Below are positions 35,892 through 45,327 of a DNA stretch of 64,000 nucleotides, piece after piece. The notes beneath the pieces were generated by a model. It did not search any database. It saw only the letters and a list, made by a program, of their open reading frames with translations, and was not told the origin of the DNA. This DNA comes from UBA830 sp038146925 (GTDB lineage Bacteria > Pseudomonadota > Alphaproteobacteria > MPNO01 > UBA830), in NCBI GenBank assembly GCA_038146925.1, contig JAYQSP010000008.1, positions 282,983 through 346,982 on the forward strand. Reading direction: 5' to 3'. The translations under genes were made by a program, and so were the position numbers. The first letter of the stretch is position 1. Every line of letters begins with the position of its first letter.

Positions 35892-36682
35892 TGCTCGAAC
35901 TCTATCATTCCAACTGGTCGATCTGCGCGCAGAAAGTCCGTCTTGTCATTGCCGAAAAAAGGCTGGACGCCGTCGAGTATCACGTCGATCTGCGCGCGCG
36001 CGAACAGCAGGCACCCGAATATCTGAAACTCAACCCCAAAGGCTATGTGCCGACGCTGGTCCATGACGGTCGCCCCGTCGTCGAATCCGCGATCATCTGC
36101 GAATATCTCGACGAGGTGTTTCCCGATCCGCCGCTCAGCCCCTCGGATCCGGTTGAACGGGCTTATATGCGCACCTGGACGCGACGGCCCGACGACGGCC
36201 TTCACCGGGCCTGTGCAACCGTCACCAACGCGATCGCGTTTCGCCTTCAATGGCTGGAGAAACCGGCTGCCGAGATCGAAGCCATGCTGGCGGCGACGCC
36301 AGATCCCGCCCGCCGGACATGGCGCCGGGAAATGATTGAAAAGGGTATGGATTCGCAGCTGTTTGTCAATGCCGTCCGGGTGTACGAAACGCTGCTCGAC
36401 GATATGGAAATGGCGCTTCAGGACCGGGACTGGCTGGCCCGCGATACATACACCCTCGCGGACGTATCGCTTACGTCCTATCTGAACCGCGTAGCGGAAC
36501 TTCAGTTTCATCCGATGTGGGAAGAACGTCGCCCCGCCGTGACCGACTGGTTTGAAAGGGTTCGCGCGCGGGATAATTTTAAAACCGCGTTCGGCAACTA
36601 TCCCTACGAAGCCTACGTTGCGCAGATGGCGGAGCAGGGCAGCCTGCAATGGCCGCGGGTTGAAGGAATTCTGACTGCCTGA
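35891..36682 (+). CDS. Glutathione S-transferase family protein
   Basis: A 263-residue GST. The N-terminal thioredoxin fold has the active-site region SNWSICAQKVRLVIAEKRL near residues 6-24, the cis-proline segment GYVPTLVHDG near residue 51 and the glutathione gamma-Glu contact ESAIICEYLDEVF near residues 61-73. The all-helical C-terminal domain is longer than usual, with an extra stretch at about residues 110-140. It may use the NmrA-like partner's substrate; detoxification or ring-fission roles are both possible. Confidence 0.88.
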   Translation: MLELYHSNWSICAQKVRLVIAEKRLDAVEYHVDLRAREQQAPEYLKLNPKGYVPTLVHDGRPVVESAIICEYLDEVFPDPPLSPSDPVERAYMRTWTRRPDDGLHRACATVTNAIAFRLQWLEKPAAEIEAMLAATPDPARRTWRREMIEKGMDSQLFVNAVRVYETLLDDMEMALQDRDWLARDTYTLADVSLTSYLNRVAELQFHPMWEERRPAVTDWFERVRARDNFKTAFGNYPYEAYVAQMAEQGSLQWPRVEGILTA

Positions 36683-36753
36683 ATCCGTCATGCTTTGCCA
36701 ATCTGCGTGCCGGCCATATTTTCGCTTTTCCATCGCAATTATCGGAGACGGCC

Positions 36754-37605
36754 ATGACAGCGACCAGATATCTCGCCGGCATATCGCCCGGCATGCCCGC
36801 CACCGACGGTGCCGGCGTGCAGCTGACACGCATGGTCGGCACGCCCCAGCTCGACATGGTCGATCCGTTCCTGATGCTCGACCGCATCGACAGCGACGAT
36901 CCCGACAGCTATATCGCCGGCTTTCCCAACCACCCGCATCGCGGCTTCGAGACCGTGACCATCATGCTGGAAGGTCTCATGCGGCATCGGGATTCGGTCG
37001 GCAATGACGGGTTGCTGCGGCCGGGCGACGTGCAGTGGATGACGGCGGGGCGCGGGATCGTTCATTCCGAACTGCCGGAGATGATCGATGGGCGGCTGAA
37101 AGGCTTCCAGCTGTGGGTCAACCTGCCGGCCGAAAAGAAAATGATGCCCCCCGGCTATCAAGACATTCCCGCGGCGGATATCTCGACCGTTTCATTCGAT
37201 GGCGGAGCCGCGCGGGTGATCGCCGGCGATTATCTTGGCGTCGCGGGCGCGGCGCAGGCGCAGATTCCGATCCGTCTTCTCGACGTCCGGCTGGATGCCG
37301 GCGCGGAATGGCGGATCGACCCGCCTGCCGGCCATGATATGTTCATGTGCGTCTATGAAGGATCGGTCGACGCCATCGATGCGGGCGGCGCTACACACAC
37401 CGTGACCGCGCCCGCTGTATCTCTGTTTGGCGGCGACGGGGATGTTGTTGTGAAGGCGGGCGACGCGGGTGCGGAAATTCTTTACTGCGAGGGGCAGCCG
37501 ATCCAGGAACCGGTTGCCAAATACGGGCCTTTCGTGATGAACACGCGCGATGAACTGCAGCAGGCCGTCGACGATTTCAACGCCGGAACTCTCGCGACAG
37601 CCTGA
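36754..37605 (+). CDS. Pirin family protein
   Basis: A 283-residue bicupin. The N-terminal metal site is intact: His60 and His62 (HPHRGFETVT), His104 and Glu106 (GRGIVHSELPE). GFQLWVNLPAEKKMMPPGYQDI is the linker typical of pirins, and the C-terminal cupin ends with GQPIQEPVAKYGPFVMNT. Bacterial pirins include quercetin dioxygenases and regulators that bind central metabolic enzymes; which applies is unknown. The ATG follows TCGGAGACGG. Confidence 0.92.
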   Translation: MTATRYLAGISPGMPATDGAGVQLTRMVGTPQLDMVDPFLMLDRIDSDDPDSYIAGFPNHPHRGFETVTIMLEGLMRHRDSVGNDGLLRPGDVQWMTAGRGIVHSELPEMIDGRLKGFQLWVNLPAEKKMMPPGYQDIPAADISTVSFDGGAARVIAGDYLGVAGAAQAQIPIRLLDVRLDAGAEWRIDPPAGHDMFMCVYEGSVDAIDAGGATHTVTAPAVSLFGGDGDVVVKAGDAGAEILYCEGQPIQEPVAKYGPFVMNTRDELQQAVDDFNAGTLATA

Positions 37606-37677
37606 TTGGCGCGCCCACTGTCACGGGATTGCCATTTATATTGGGCAGACTGACGGTTTCTCCCGCAAAGTTGCGGC

Positions 37678-39045
37678 ATGTCTCCCGAAATCCCGTCCTT
37701 TAAAGACGCGTTTCGCGTCTGGCTGAAAATCGGCCTTCTCAGCTTCGGCGGTCCTGCCGGTCAGATTGCGCTGATGCATAGAATCCTTGTCGACGAGAAA
37801 CGCTGGATCAGCGAGACACGCTTTCTGCATGCGTTGAATTACGCGATGCTGCTGCCCGGTCCGGAGGCGCAGCAGCTTGCGACCTATGCCGGCTGGCTGC
37901 TGCACCGAACGCTCGGCGGCCTCGTCGCCGGCGTCCTGTTCGTGCTTCCCGGCGCCGACGTCATGCTGGTATTGAGCGTTCTGTATGCCGGATTCCGTGA
38001 CGTCACTTCCGTCGAGGCGATCTTCTTCGGGATAAAGGGCGCGGTGCTTGCGATCGTGATCCAGGCGGTTATCCGCCTAAGTTCCCGTGCGCTGCCCAAC
38101 GCGATGCTGATGACATTCGCTGCCGTCTCGTTCTTCGCGATATTCGCCTTCGCGGTGCCGTTTCCGCTCGTTATCGCCGGAGCGGCCCTTGCTGGTTTCC
38201 TGGGATATCGTCTGCTTCCCGACCTGTTCCCGACCGGCGGCGCCCACGCGGCGGAGAACGCTTCAGCAAGCGGCACGTTTGCGATCGATGCGATGCTGGA
38301 TCGCGGACTGTTGCAGCACACGCGACCTTCGGCCCGGCGAGCCGCAGTTGTCCTCATCGTCTGTCTGGTTCTCTGGCTGGGGCCGCTTGCCATCCTGCAG
38401 GCCATGGTCGGGCCCGATCATGTGTTTACCCAGCAGGGCGTGTTTTTCAGCAAGATGGCCGTTGTCACTTTCGGCGGCGCGGATGCGGTTCTTGCTTACG
38501 TCGCGCAGCAGGCGGTGGAGATATTCGGCTGGCTCGCACCGGGAGAGATGCTCGACGGACTGGGTATGGCGGAGACAACACCCGGCCCGTTGATCATGGT
38601 GGTGCAGCATGTCGGTTTTCTGGCGGCTTTTCGAAATCCCGGTGCGCTCGACCCCATGCTGTCCGGTGCGATCGGCGCGGCGCTCACGACCTGGGTCACC
38701 TTCGTGCCCTGCTTCCTGTGGATTTTTCTCGGCGCGCCCTACATCGAATCGCAACGCGATAACCGAATGCTCAGTGCCGGACTGACCGCCATCACGGCGG
38801 CGGTCGTCGGTGTGATCCTGAACCTCGCCGTATGGTTCGGTATTCACGCCTCATTCGCGGAAGTAAACGAATTTGATTGGGGGCCGGTTCGATTGTCGCT
38901 GCCGGACTGGCCGACGTTCGAACCGGCGGTCCTGCTGATTACCGTCGCCGCGTTGATCGCCACTCTCAGATACAAGGCCGGCATGTTTGCAACGCTGGCC
39001 GCCGCCGCGGGACTCGGTGTAGCCTACTACTACCTTTTTTCGTGA
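37678..39045 (+). CDS. chrA: Chromate transporter family protein (ChrA-like)
   Basis: A 455-residue CHR-family membrane protein made of two homologous halves with about 12 helices. The first half carries FRVWLKIGLLSFGGPAGQIALMHR, then YAMLLPGPEAQQLATYAGWLLHRTLGGLVAGVLFVLPG. The second repeats the pattern with FFSKMAVVTFGGADAVLAYVAQQ and GLGMAETTPGPLIMVVQHVGF. ChrA exports chromate; related proteins may carry other oxyanions. No chrB regulator is adjacent. It converges with the FAD monooxygenase gene with 4 bases between them. Confidence 0.92.
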   Translation: MSPEIPSFKDAFRVWLKIGLLSFGGPAGQIALMHRILVDEKRWISETRFLHALNYAMLLPGPEAQQLATYAGWLLHRTLGGLVAGVLFVLPGADVMLVLSVLYAGFRDVTSVEAIFFGIKGAVLAIVIQAVIRLSSRALPNAMLMTFAAVSFFAIFAFAVPFPLVIAGAALAGFLGYRLLPDLFPTGGAHAAENASASGTFAIDAMLDRGLLQHTRPSARRAAVVLIVCLVLWLGPLAILQAMVGPDHVFTQQGVFFSKMAVVTFGGADAVLAYVAQQAVEIFGWLAPGEMLDGLGMAETTPGPLIMVVQHVGFLAAFRNPGALDPMLSGAIGAALTTWVTFVPCFLWIFLGAPYIESQRDNRMLSAGLTAITAAVVGVILNLAVWFGIHASFAEVNEFDWGPVRLSLPDWPTFEPAVLLITVAALIATLRYKAGMFATLAAAAGLGVAYYYLFS

Positions 39046-39049
39046 TCGC

Positions 39050-40234
39050 TCAGCTGAGCTCGACGGTTAGCGGATTGTAGGAATAGAGCCAGGCGTTCCG
39101 GTCCGCGCCCTCGTTGCGGGCCGCGAAGGATTCGCGGATCTTCTCGACGCTGTCGAGGTGAAACAGTTCGCGGTTGGCGGTGGATGTGTTCACCACGCGA
39201 GCGGTGCGTTCCACCCGGTTGCGCTGATAGAGCTGCAGGGCATCCGCGATGTCATCGCACTGGTCGAGCGCCCGCATCAGCACGGCGCCGTCCTCGATCG
39301 CCATGGCGGCACCCTGAGCGAGATACGGCAACGTCGCATGGGCGGCATCGCCCAGGATAGTGACCCGGTCGGAACTCCAGTGCGCGATCGTCGGGCGGCG
39401 GTACAACGCCCAGCGGTAGCATTCGTCCCTGTCCACCAGGTCGATAACGGTCTGAATGTCTTCGTGCCAGCCTTCGAAATCGGCCTTCAGATCTTCCCAC
39501 GGAAACTTGGCGGTCCAGGATTCCTCCTCCGCAACCGGTGTTTCCACGGCGCCGACGAAATTCAGCAATTCTCCGCCGCGGATCCAGTACGATACCGAAT
39601 GCTTGCCGGGTCCCATCCACACCGACATCACTTCTTCCATGAAGTTGGGCGGCAGCTTTTCCTTCGGTACCGTGATGCGCCAGGCGGAATCGCCCGTATA
39701 AATGGCTTCGACCGCCCCCGCGACCTGGTCGCGAATGACGGATTTGACGCCGTCCGCGCCGATCAGCAGGTCGCCACTGGCGCTGGTCCCGTCTTCGAAA
39801 CGCAGCTCAACGCCATCTTGGGTTTCGGTGTAGCCGGTCGCCTTTTTGTTCAGATGGACGAGGCCGTCTTTCATGTTCTGAACCGCATCGGCCAGCGTTT
39901 CGTGCAGGTCTGCGCGATGGATCTGGTTGTAGGGCGCCTTGTGCAGCGCCAGATGTTCTTCCGACAGCGCGAACCGGTCGATCTCCTCGCCCGTATCGTG
40001 CAATCTGAATACATAGGCCGCCGGACGGACCGACATGGTTGATATCGCTTCGCCCACGCCGAGATGATTCATGACATGCATGGCGTTGGCGCTCAGCTGT
40101 ATGCCTGCACCGACTTCGCCCAGCTGGGGCGCCTGTTCGTATATTTCGACGTCATGCCCGGCTTTAAGCAAACATCCCGCCGCCGCGAGACCGCCGAGAC
40201 CGGCTCCCGCAACGAGTATTTTTCTGGAACTCAA
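39050..40234 (-). CDS. FAD-dependent aromatic monooxygenase, salicylate-hydroxylase-like
   Basis: A 394-residue group A flavin monooxygenase. It has KILVAGAGLGGLAAAGCLLKAGHDVEIYEQ for FAD binding (residues 4-33), the DG motif in LIGADGVKSVIRDQV and the GD motif in VTILGDAAHATLPYLAQGAAMAIEDG. The overall sequence resembles salicylate 1-hydroxylase and 6-hydroxynicotinate 3-monooxygenase, which hydroxylate with decarboxylation. It stands alone on the reverse strand; the substrate is a guess. Confidence 0.9.
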   Translation of the reverse strand: MSSRKILVAGAGLGGLAAAGCLLKAGHDVEIYEQAPQLGEVGAGIQLSANAMHVMNHLGVGEAISTMSVRPAAYVFRLHDTGEEIDRFALSEEHLALHKAPYNQIHRADLHETLADAVQNMKDGLVHLNKKATGYTETQDGVELRFEDGTSASGDLLIGADGVKSVIRDQVAGAVEAIYTGDSAWRITVPKEKLPPNFMEEVMSVWMGPGKHSVSYWIRGGELLNFVGAVETPVAEEESWTAKFPWEDLKADFEGWHEDIQTVIDLVDRDECYRWALYRRPTIAHWSSDRVTILGDAAHATLPYLAQGAAMAIEDGAVLMRALDQCDDIADALQLYQRNRVERTARVVNTSTANRELFHLDSVEKIRESFAARNEGADRNAWLYSYNPLTVELS

Positions 40235-40327
40235 GCTCTGTCCCCGTCGGTGACTGTAGTGGTGGATAGTAGTGATTTATTTCGGTTGGAAACGCAAATA
40301 GCACGCGATTGTAGCGACATTATAGCG

Positions 40328-40762
40328 CTATAGCGCTTTACTCATCCGGTGATGAGGAATGTCCGCTTCCAGAAATTCTCCGCCTTCGGCACGAAACCCG
40401 AGCTTTTCGTAGAACGGGCCCGCCTGGATCTGAGCGTTGAGTACCGCGGTACCGTATCCTTCTTCTTTCGCGTCCGCCAGAGCGCGGGCCATAAGCAGGC
40501 GTCCAATACCTAAAAGCCGGTATTCGGACCTGACAGCGACTCTCTCCAGTTTTACCTCACCGTTACCGAGCGGCCGCATCCGCGCTGTCCCGATTCCGCT
40601 GTTTTTCCATGTCGCGAGATAGTGGCGGCACTGATCGTCCAGTCCGTCGAATTCGATCTCGCGGCTGACCTTCTGTTCGCCGCAGAAGACGTCGATACGA
40701 ATGGCGAAACAAGCTTCCAGGTCCTTGTGGGTCATTGCTTCGAAGATAACGGGATCTGCCAA
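40328..40762 (-). CDS. GNAT-family N-acetyltransferase, probable TTG start
   Basis: A 144-residue acetyltransferase: DLEACFAIRIDVFCGEQKVSREIEFDGLDDQCRHYLA at the start, VRSEYRLLGIGRLLMARALADAKEEGY as the acetyl-CoA loop, and AQIQAGPFYEKLGFRAEG at the end. This is the ElaA/YjdJ-like pattern. The frame extends to an ATG at 40834, but homology begins after residue 24 of that form. A TTG at 40762 has GGAAGA 8 bases upstream and gives a normal N-terminus, so it is preferred. The stop codon lies inside a 14-bp palindrome (40324-40337). Confidence 0.8.
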   Translation of the reverse strand: MADPVIFEAMTHKDLEACFAIRIDVFCGEQKVSREIEFDGLDDQCRHYLATWKNSGIGTARMRPLGNGEVKLERVAVRSEYRLLGIGRLLMARALADAKEEGYGTAVLNAQIQAGPFYEKLGFRAEGGEFLEADIPHHRMSKAL

Positions 40763-40896
40763 TGGTCGTGTCTTCCGTGTTCGGGGGCGGGAACTGCCGA
40801 TAATAACAACCGAAGAGAAAAATACGGCCGCCAAATGGACCCGCGTGTTGCGGGCCGCTATGTTTCTGCCACCAAAACCCTATGAGGAACTCCGGG

Positions 40897-41454
40897 ATGA
40901 AGATTTTCGTATATTCGGCCTCGCTTCGCGAAGAGTCGATAAACCTGAAACTGTCGAAGCTTATCGCGAAGGTAGCCGAATCTCACGGTGCCGAGGTTGA
41001 TTTCGCGCGCATCAACGACTTTGACATGCCGCTGTACAATTTCGACGATCAGCAGTCCTCCGGCGTACCGGCAGGCGCGCAGGCGCTGGCCGAGCGTATC
41101 ACCGCCGCCGACGGCATGATCCTGACGTCGCCGGAATACAACTGGCTGCCGCCTGCCACCATCAAGAACGCGGTGGACTGGCTGTCGCGCATGCAGCCGA
41201 TGCCGCTCGACGGGAAATCGATCCTGTTGTCGTCGGCCACCCCGTCGCTGGTCGGCGGCGTGCGCGGTCTGATGAGCCTGCGCGTGTCGTTTGAGGCACT
41301 CGGCACCTGGGTATACCCGAAGATGTTTACGCTCGCGCAGGCTCCGGCGGCGTTCAACGACGACGGTACGCTGGCAAACGAAGATCTGGCCAAGATGCTC
41401 GATGCGATGGTCGCGGATTACTGTTCCGCGGCGGTCGCGCTGAATAACCGGTAA
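40897..41454 (+). CDS. NADPH-dependent FMN reductase family protein
   Basis: A 185-residue flavodoxin-fold reductase. It begins MKIFVYSASLREESINLKL (phosphate loop for FMN), with DGMILTSPEYNWLPPATIKNAVDWLSR in the middle, the hallmark of the SsuE/ArsH/chromate-reductase group. The ATG at 40897 has GAGGA upstream; an ATG at 40882 is also in frame. One base separates its stop from the GTG start of the molybdenum hydroxylase large subunit, so it heads that operon. It could supply reduced flavin or return electrons from the hydroxylase. Confidence 0.9.
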   Translation: MKIFVYSASLREESINLKLSKLIAKVAESHGAEVDFARINDFDMPLYNFDDQQSSGVPAGAQALAERITAADGMILTSPEYNWLPPATIKNAVDWLSRMQPMPLDGKSILLSSATPSLVGGVRGLMSLRVSFEALGTWVYPKMFTLAQAPAAFNDDGTLANEDLAKMLDAMVADYCSAAVALNNR

Positions 41455-41455
41455 G

Positions 41456-44452
41456 GTGCGCGCCATTTCCGAGGCAACGACAAACGACCGCTGGATCGGC
41501 GCGCGGTATCCCCGCAAGGAGGATGCCGCGCTGCTGACCGGCAATGCGCGTTTCATCGACGACATGGAACCGATCGCGGGTATTCGTCATGCGGCGATCC
41601 TGCGGTCGGATCACGCGCATGCCCGCATCGTGTCGATCGATACGTCGAAGGCCGAAGCGCTGCCCGGGGTGCATGGCGTCGTTACCGGTGCCGATGTGGC
41701 GGACACTATCGCTCCGATCCCGAGCGCCGTCCGCGTTCCGATCAAGTTCTATCCGATCGCCATCGACAAGGTACGTTATGTCGGCGAGCCGGTGGCCGTG
41801 GTTGCCGCCGAGGACCGGTATATTGCCGAGGACGCGATCGAACTGATCGAGGTCGAATACGAGGCACTGCCCGCGACCGCCGATCCGGAGGTCGCGATGG
41901 CGGAGAACGCGCCGCTGCTGCACGATGATGTCGGGTCCAACGTGGTCCATCACCGCACGTTCCGCTATGGCGATCCGGAAGCGGCGTTCGAGCGGGCGCA
42001 CCGGGTCGTGAAGCTGGACTGGCGATATCCGCGCTATGCGTCGACGCCAATGGAAACTTACGGACTGGTTGCCAATTTCGAACAACAGCCCGACCGCTAC
42101 ACCATCTGGTCGAATTTCCAGGGGCCGTTCATTCTGCATGCGTTGATGACCGGGGCGCTGGGCGTGCCCGGAAACCGGCTGCGGCTGATCACGTCGCCCC
42201 ATTCGGGCGGCAGCTTCGGCATCAAGCAGGCGATGTTCCCGTATATGGTTCTGCTGGCCGCCTGTTCGCGCGTGCTCGGCTGCCCCGTCAAGTGGATCGA
42301 GGACCGGCTGGAACATCTGACCGGTTCCTCTACCGCTGCCGACCGGGCCGACAGCGTCGAAGCCGCATTCGCCGAAGATGGCGAACTCCTCGGTTTGAAG
42401 TTCGACAACGTCGTTAATGTCGGCGCCTTCGTGCGCGCGCCTGAACCGGCTTCGGTCTACCGAATGCATTCGGCGTCGAATGGTTGTTACCGCGTGAAAG
42501 ACATTTCGGTCGAGAACCGGCTCGTCGTGACCAATACCACCCCGATCGGGCTCAACCGCGGCTATGGCGGGCCGCAGTTCTACTTCGCGCTTGAACGCGT
42601 GATGGATGCCGGCGCACAGGAACTCGGGATCGATCCGGCGGAGATTCGCAGGCGCAATTTTATTCAGGCGGACGAATTTCCCTATAAGGCGCCCGCCGGG
42701 GCGACCTACGATTCCGGGGATTACGAGCAAGGCCTGAATCAGGCGCTGGATCTCGCCGCCTATGACGAGCTGAAGACGGCGCGAGAACAAGCGCGGGCCG
42801 ACGGCAAGCTGTTCGGGATCGGCATGGCGGCGGGAATCGAACCGTCTGGCTCTAACATGGCCTATGTCACGCTGGCCCAGACACCCGAGGAACGCGCCAA
42901 GGCGGGGGGGCGGTCCGGCGGTCTCGGCACAGCAACTGTATCGGTCGATCCGTCGGGGGCGGTGACCGTAAAGACCGTCTCCACGCCGGCGGGGCAGGGG
43001 CATCAGACGGTCGCGGCGCAGGTCGTGGCCGACGCGCTGGGACTGCGCCCCGATCACGTCGACGTGGTTACGGAAGTCGATACGCTGACCAGCGCCTGGT
43101 CGCTGGCGTCGGGAAACTACGCCAACAGGTTCTCGGCGGTCGTCATCGGCACGGTGGCGGATGCCGCGGACAAGGTCGCGAAAAAAATCAAACTGATCGC
43201 AGCCGAGAACCTTGAAGTGGCGCCCGAGGATATCGAGCTTGTCGGTGGAAATGCCCAGGTCGTCGGCGTGCCCGACAAGGCGCTCCCCATCCGCAGGGTC
43301 GCGGCGCAGACCCACTGGCATCCGGCGGGCCTTCCCGATCAGATGGAGCCGGGCCTGTTCGAAACCACGATTATGAATCCCGGCATGCTCGACGCGCCGG
43401 ACGATCAGGACCGGGTCGGTAGCGCCGTCACGTTCGGCTACGTCTTTGATCTCGCCGCCGTGGAAATAGACCGGGACACCGGCGAACTCGAAATCGTGAA
43501 ATACGTATCGGTGCATGACGTCGGCAACATTCTGAATGAGATTGTTGTTGAGGGTCAGATTTACGGTGGCTTCGCGCACGGCCTGGGCGGCGCCCTGCTG
43601 GAGGAATTCGTCTATGACGCCGGCGCCAACCCGCAGGCTGGAACCTTTGCCGACTATCTTTGCATCACCGCGCCGGAAATACCGGAATTGACCATCGGGC
43701 ATTTCAACACGCCGTCGCCCCACAACACCCTGGGGGCGAAGGGCATGGGCGATGGGTCGTCTATGTTGGCGCCAACGGCGGTCGCAAATGCGGCGGCAGA
43801 TGCGCTGGGCACGTTCGATATCGAACTGCCCCTGACGCTGAACAAGAACTGGGCGGCGGCGAACGGACTGGATTATCAGCGCGCCGGCGGGACGAAGGCC
43901 AAGGTCGGAGACGGTCCGCGCGAAGCCGCCCATGTCGAAGGCGGGCTGACGGGCGATGGTTCGGTGGAACTTTCCGCGCCGCCGGTGGATGTGTGGAAGC
44001 TGTTGCTCGATCCCGATACGCTGGCCGCCGTCGTCCCGGGATGCGAGGAACTGAACCAGGTCGGCGAGGACAGCTTCACGGCCGAAGTCGTCATCGGCGT
44101 CGCCGGAATCAAGGGCGTCTACAGCGCCGAGATCGATCTGCGCGACAAGATCGAGGGGCGGAGTGTCCGTTTGGTCGGGAAGGCCTCGGGCGCACTCGGG
44201 TTCGGCCAGGGGGAGGGAAATGTGACACTGGAGCCTGTCGGAGACAACGGGACGCGGCTGACCTACAGCTACCGGGCCAATGTCGGCGGTAAGGTGGCCG
44301 CGGTGGGACAGCGTATGCTCGGCACAGTGACCAAGCTGCTGATCGGGCAGTTTTTCCGCGGGTTCGACCGGCGTTTGAAATCCGAAAGCGGCGGGGAAAA
44401 GACCGCCGGCGGCGGGTTCTTCGGCAAGTTGTTCGGAGGTCGCGACAAATGA
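41456..44452 (+). CDS. Xanthine-oxidase-family Mo-binding large subunit fused to a CoxG-like domain
   Basis: A 998-residue protein with a GTG start. Residues about 10-120 form the aldehyde-oxidase hammerhead domain (YPRKEDAALLTGNARFIDD). Residues 150-810 are the molybdopterin-binding domain, with SPHSGGSFGIKQ, GLNRGYGGPQFYFALER (Arg368) and GQGHQTVAAQVVADALG. At the active-site base the usual GVGE reads GMGD, so Asp766 stands where Glu is expected. The CoxL selenocysteine-ligand loop (AYRCSFR) is absent, so this is not a CO dehydrogenase. From about residue 830 a CoxG/SRPBCC domain follows (PPVDVWKLLLDPDTLAAVVPGCEELNQVGEDSF), normally a separate protein. The gene overlaps the FAD subunit by 4 bases. 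Confidence 0.9.
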   Translation: MRAISEATTNDRWIGARYPRKEDAALLTGNARFIDDMEPIAGIRHAAILRSDHAHARIVSIDTSKAEALPGVHGVVTGADVADTIAPIPSAVRVPIKFYPIAIDKVRYVGEPVAVVAAEDRYIAEDAIELIEVEYEALPATADPEVAMAENAPLLHDDVGSNVVHHRTFRYGDPEAAFERAHRVVKLDWRYPRYASTPMETYGLVANFEQQPDRYTIWSNFQGPFILHALMTGALGVPGNRLRLITSPHSGGSFGIKQAMFPYMVLLAACSRVLGCPVKWIEDRLEHLTGSSTAADRADSVEAAFAEDGELLGLKFDNVVNVGAFVRAPEPASVYRMHSASNGCYRVKDISVENRLVVTNTTPIGLNRGYGGPQFYFALERVMDAGAQELGIDPAEIRRRNFIQADEFPYKAPAGATYDSGDYEQGLNQALDLAAYDELKTAREQARADGKLFGIGMAAGIEPSGSNMAYVTLAQTPEERAKAGGRSGGLGTATVSVDPSGAVTVKTVSTPAGQGHQTVAAQVVADALGLRPDHVDVVTEVDTLTSAWSLASGNYANRFSAVVIGTVADAADKVAKKIKLIAAENLEVAPEDIELVGGNAQVVGVPDKALPIRRVAAQTHWHPAGLPDQMEPGLFETTIMNPGMLDAPDDQDRVGSAVTFGYVFDLAAVEIDRDTGELEIVKYVSVHDVGNILNEIVVEGQIYGGFAHGLGGALLEEFVYDAGANPQAGTFADYLCITAPEIPELTIGHFNTPSPHNTLGAKGMGDGSSMLAPTAVANAAADALGTFDIELPLTLNKNWAAANGLDYQRAGGTKAKVGDGPREAAHVEGGLTGDGSVELSAPPVDVWKLLLDPDTLAAVVPGCEELNQVGEDSFTAEVVIGVAGIKGVYSAEIDLRDKIEGRSVRLVGKASGALGFGQGEGNVTLEPVGDNGTRLTYSYRANVGGKVAAVGQRMLGTVTKLLIGQFFRGFDRRLKSESGGEKTAGGGFFGKLFGGRDK

Positions 44453-45327
44453 AGCCTGTCGCATTTGAATACTGCCGTCCCGATACAATGGACGAAGCGA
44501 TGGAGCTGCTGGCCGAGTTCGGCGGCGACGCCAGTGTGATCTCGGGCGGCCTGTCGCTCGGTGCAATGCTGAACATGCGGCTGGTACGCCCGGCGGCGCT
44601 GATAGATATCAACCGGCTGGACGATCTCGCCGACATCAGGATCGGCGACGCGATCGCGACGACCGGCGCGTTGGTCCGTCAGGCGGCCGCGATGAATTTC
44701 CCGGGCGTGATGTCCGGCGTGCCGTTGCTGGCGAAAGCACTGCCCTGGGCCGGTCACTACCAGACCCGGTCGCGCGGGACGCTGGGCGGATCGGTCGCTC
44801 ATGCCGATCCGAGCGCTGAAATCCCGCTGACGCTGGTGACGCTCGGAGGTGCCGTGAAGCTGCAGTCCCCCGGCGGCACGCGCGAGGTCCCGGCGCGGGA
44901 GTTTTTCCTCGGTCTGTTGACCACCGACCGGCGCGCGGATGAACTGGTCACCTCGCTTGTCTGGCCGCTGCGCGGCGAAAAGACCGGTTATGCCTTTGAG
45001 GAAATTGCCCAGCGTCACGGTGATTTCGCGATCACCGCTGTCGCGGCGGAAGCGACCGTGGGGAATGACGGCAACATCGCCGATCTGTCGTTCGGGCTGG
45101 GCGGGGTGGAAGACAGACCCATCGTCGCCGATACGGCAGGATTTATCGGCAAACCGGCGACGCAGGACACCGCAGACGAAATCGCCAACACGGTCGCCGA
45201 AGCGGTCGATCCGATGATCGATATGCAGGCCAATGCCGATTACCGGCGTCAGCTTGTCCGCGTACTCGGTGCGCGTGTGCTGTCGGCGGCCTTCAACGAT
45301 GCAAAATCCGCGCGGGAGGCTTCCTGA
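44449..45327 (+). CDS. Xanthine-oxidase-family FAD-binding medium subunit
   Basis: A 292-residue CoxM-like subunit. FAD-binding motifs are VISGGLSLGAMLNMRLVRPAALIDINRLDDL near residues 30-60 and TRSRGTLGGSVAHADPSAEIPLTL near residues 105-128, followed by the CO-dehydrogenase flavoprotein C-terminal domain. It receives electrons from the iron-sulfur subunit. ATGA and TGATG overlaps bind it to the genes on either side, giving the order large-medium-small. Confidence 0.93.
   Translation: MKPVAFEYCRPDTMDEAMELLAEFGGDASVISGGLSLGAMLNMRLVRPAALIDINRLDDLADIRIGDAIATTGALVRQAAAMNFPGVMSGVPLLAKALPWAGHYQTRSRGTLGGSVAHADPSAEIPLTLVTLGGAVKLQSPGGTREVPAREFFLGLLTTDRRADELVTSLVWPLRGEKTGYAFEEIAQRHGDFAITAVAAEATVGNDGNIADLSFGLGGVEDRPIVADTAGFIGKPATQDTADEIANTVAEAVDPMIDMQANADYRRQLVRVLGARVLSAAFNDAKSAREAS

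Noticed and set aside
41354..44566. A 1070-codon reverse-strand open frame opposite the Mo large subunit
   Set aside because: It is a shadow: the forward frame has clear family motifs, while the reverse translation is Arg/His/Gly-rich with no recognisable domain. GC-rich genes often leave long antisense frames.
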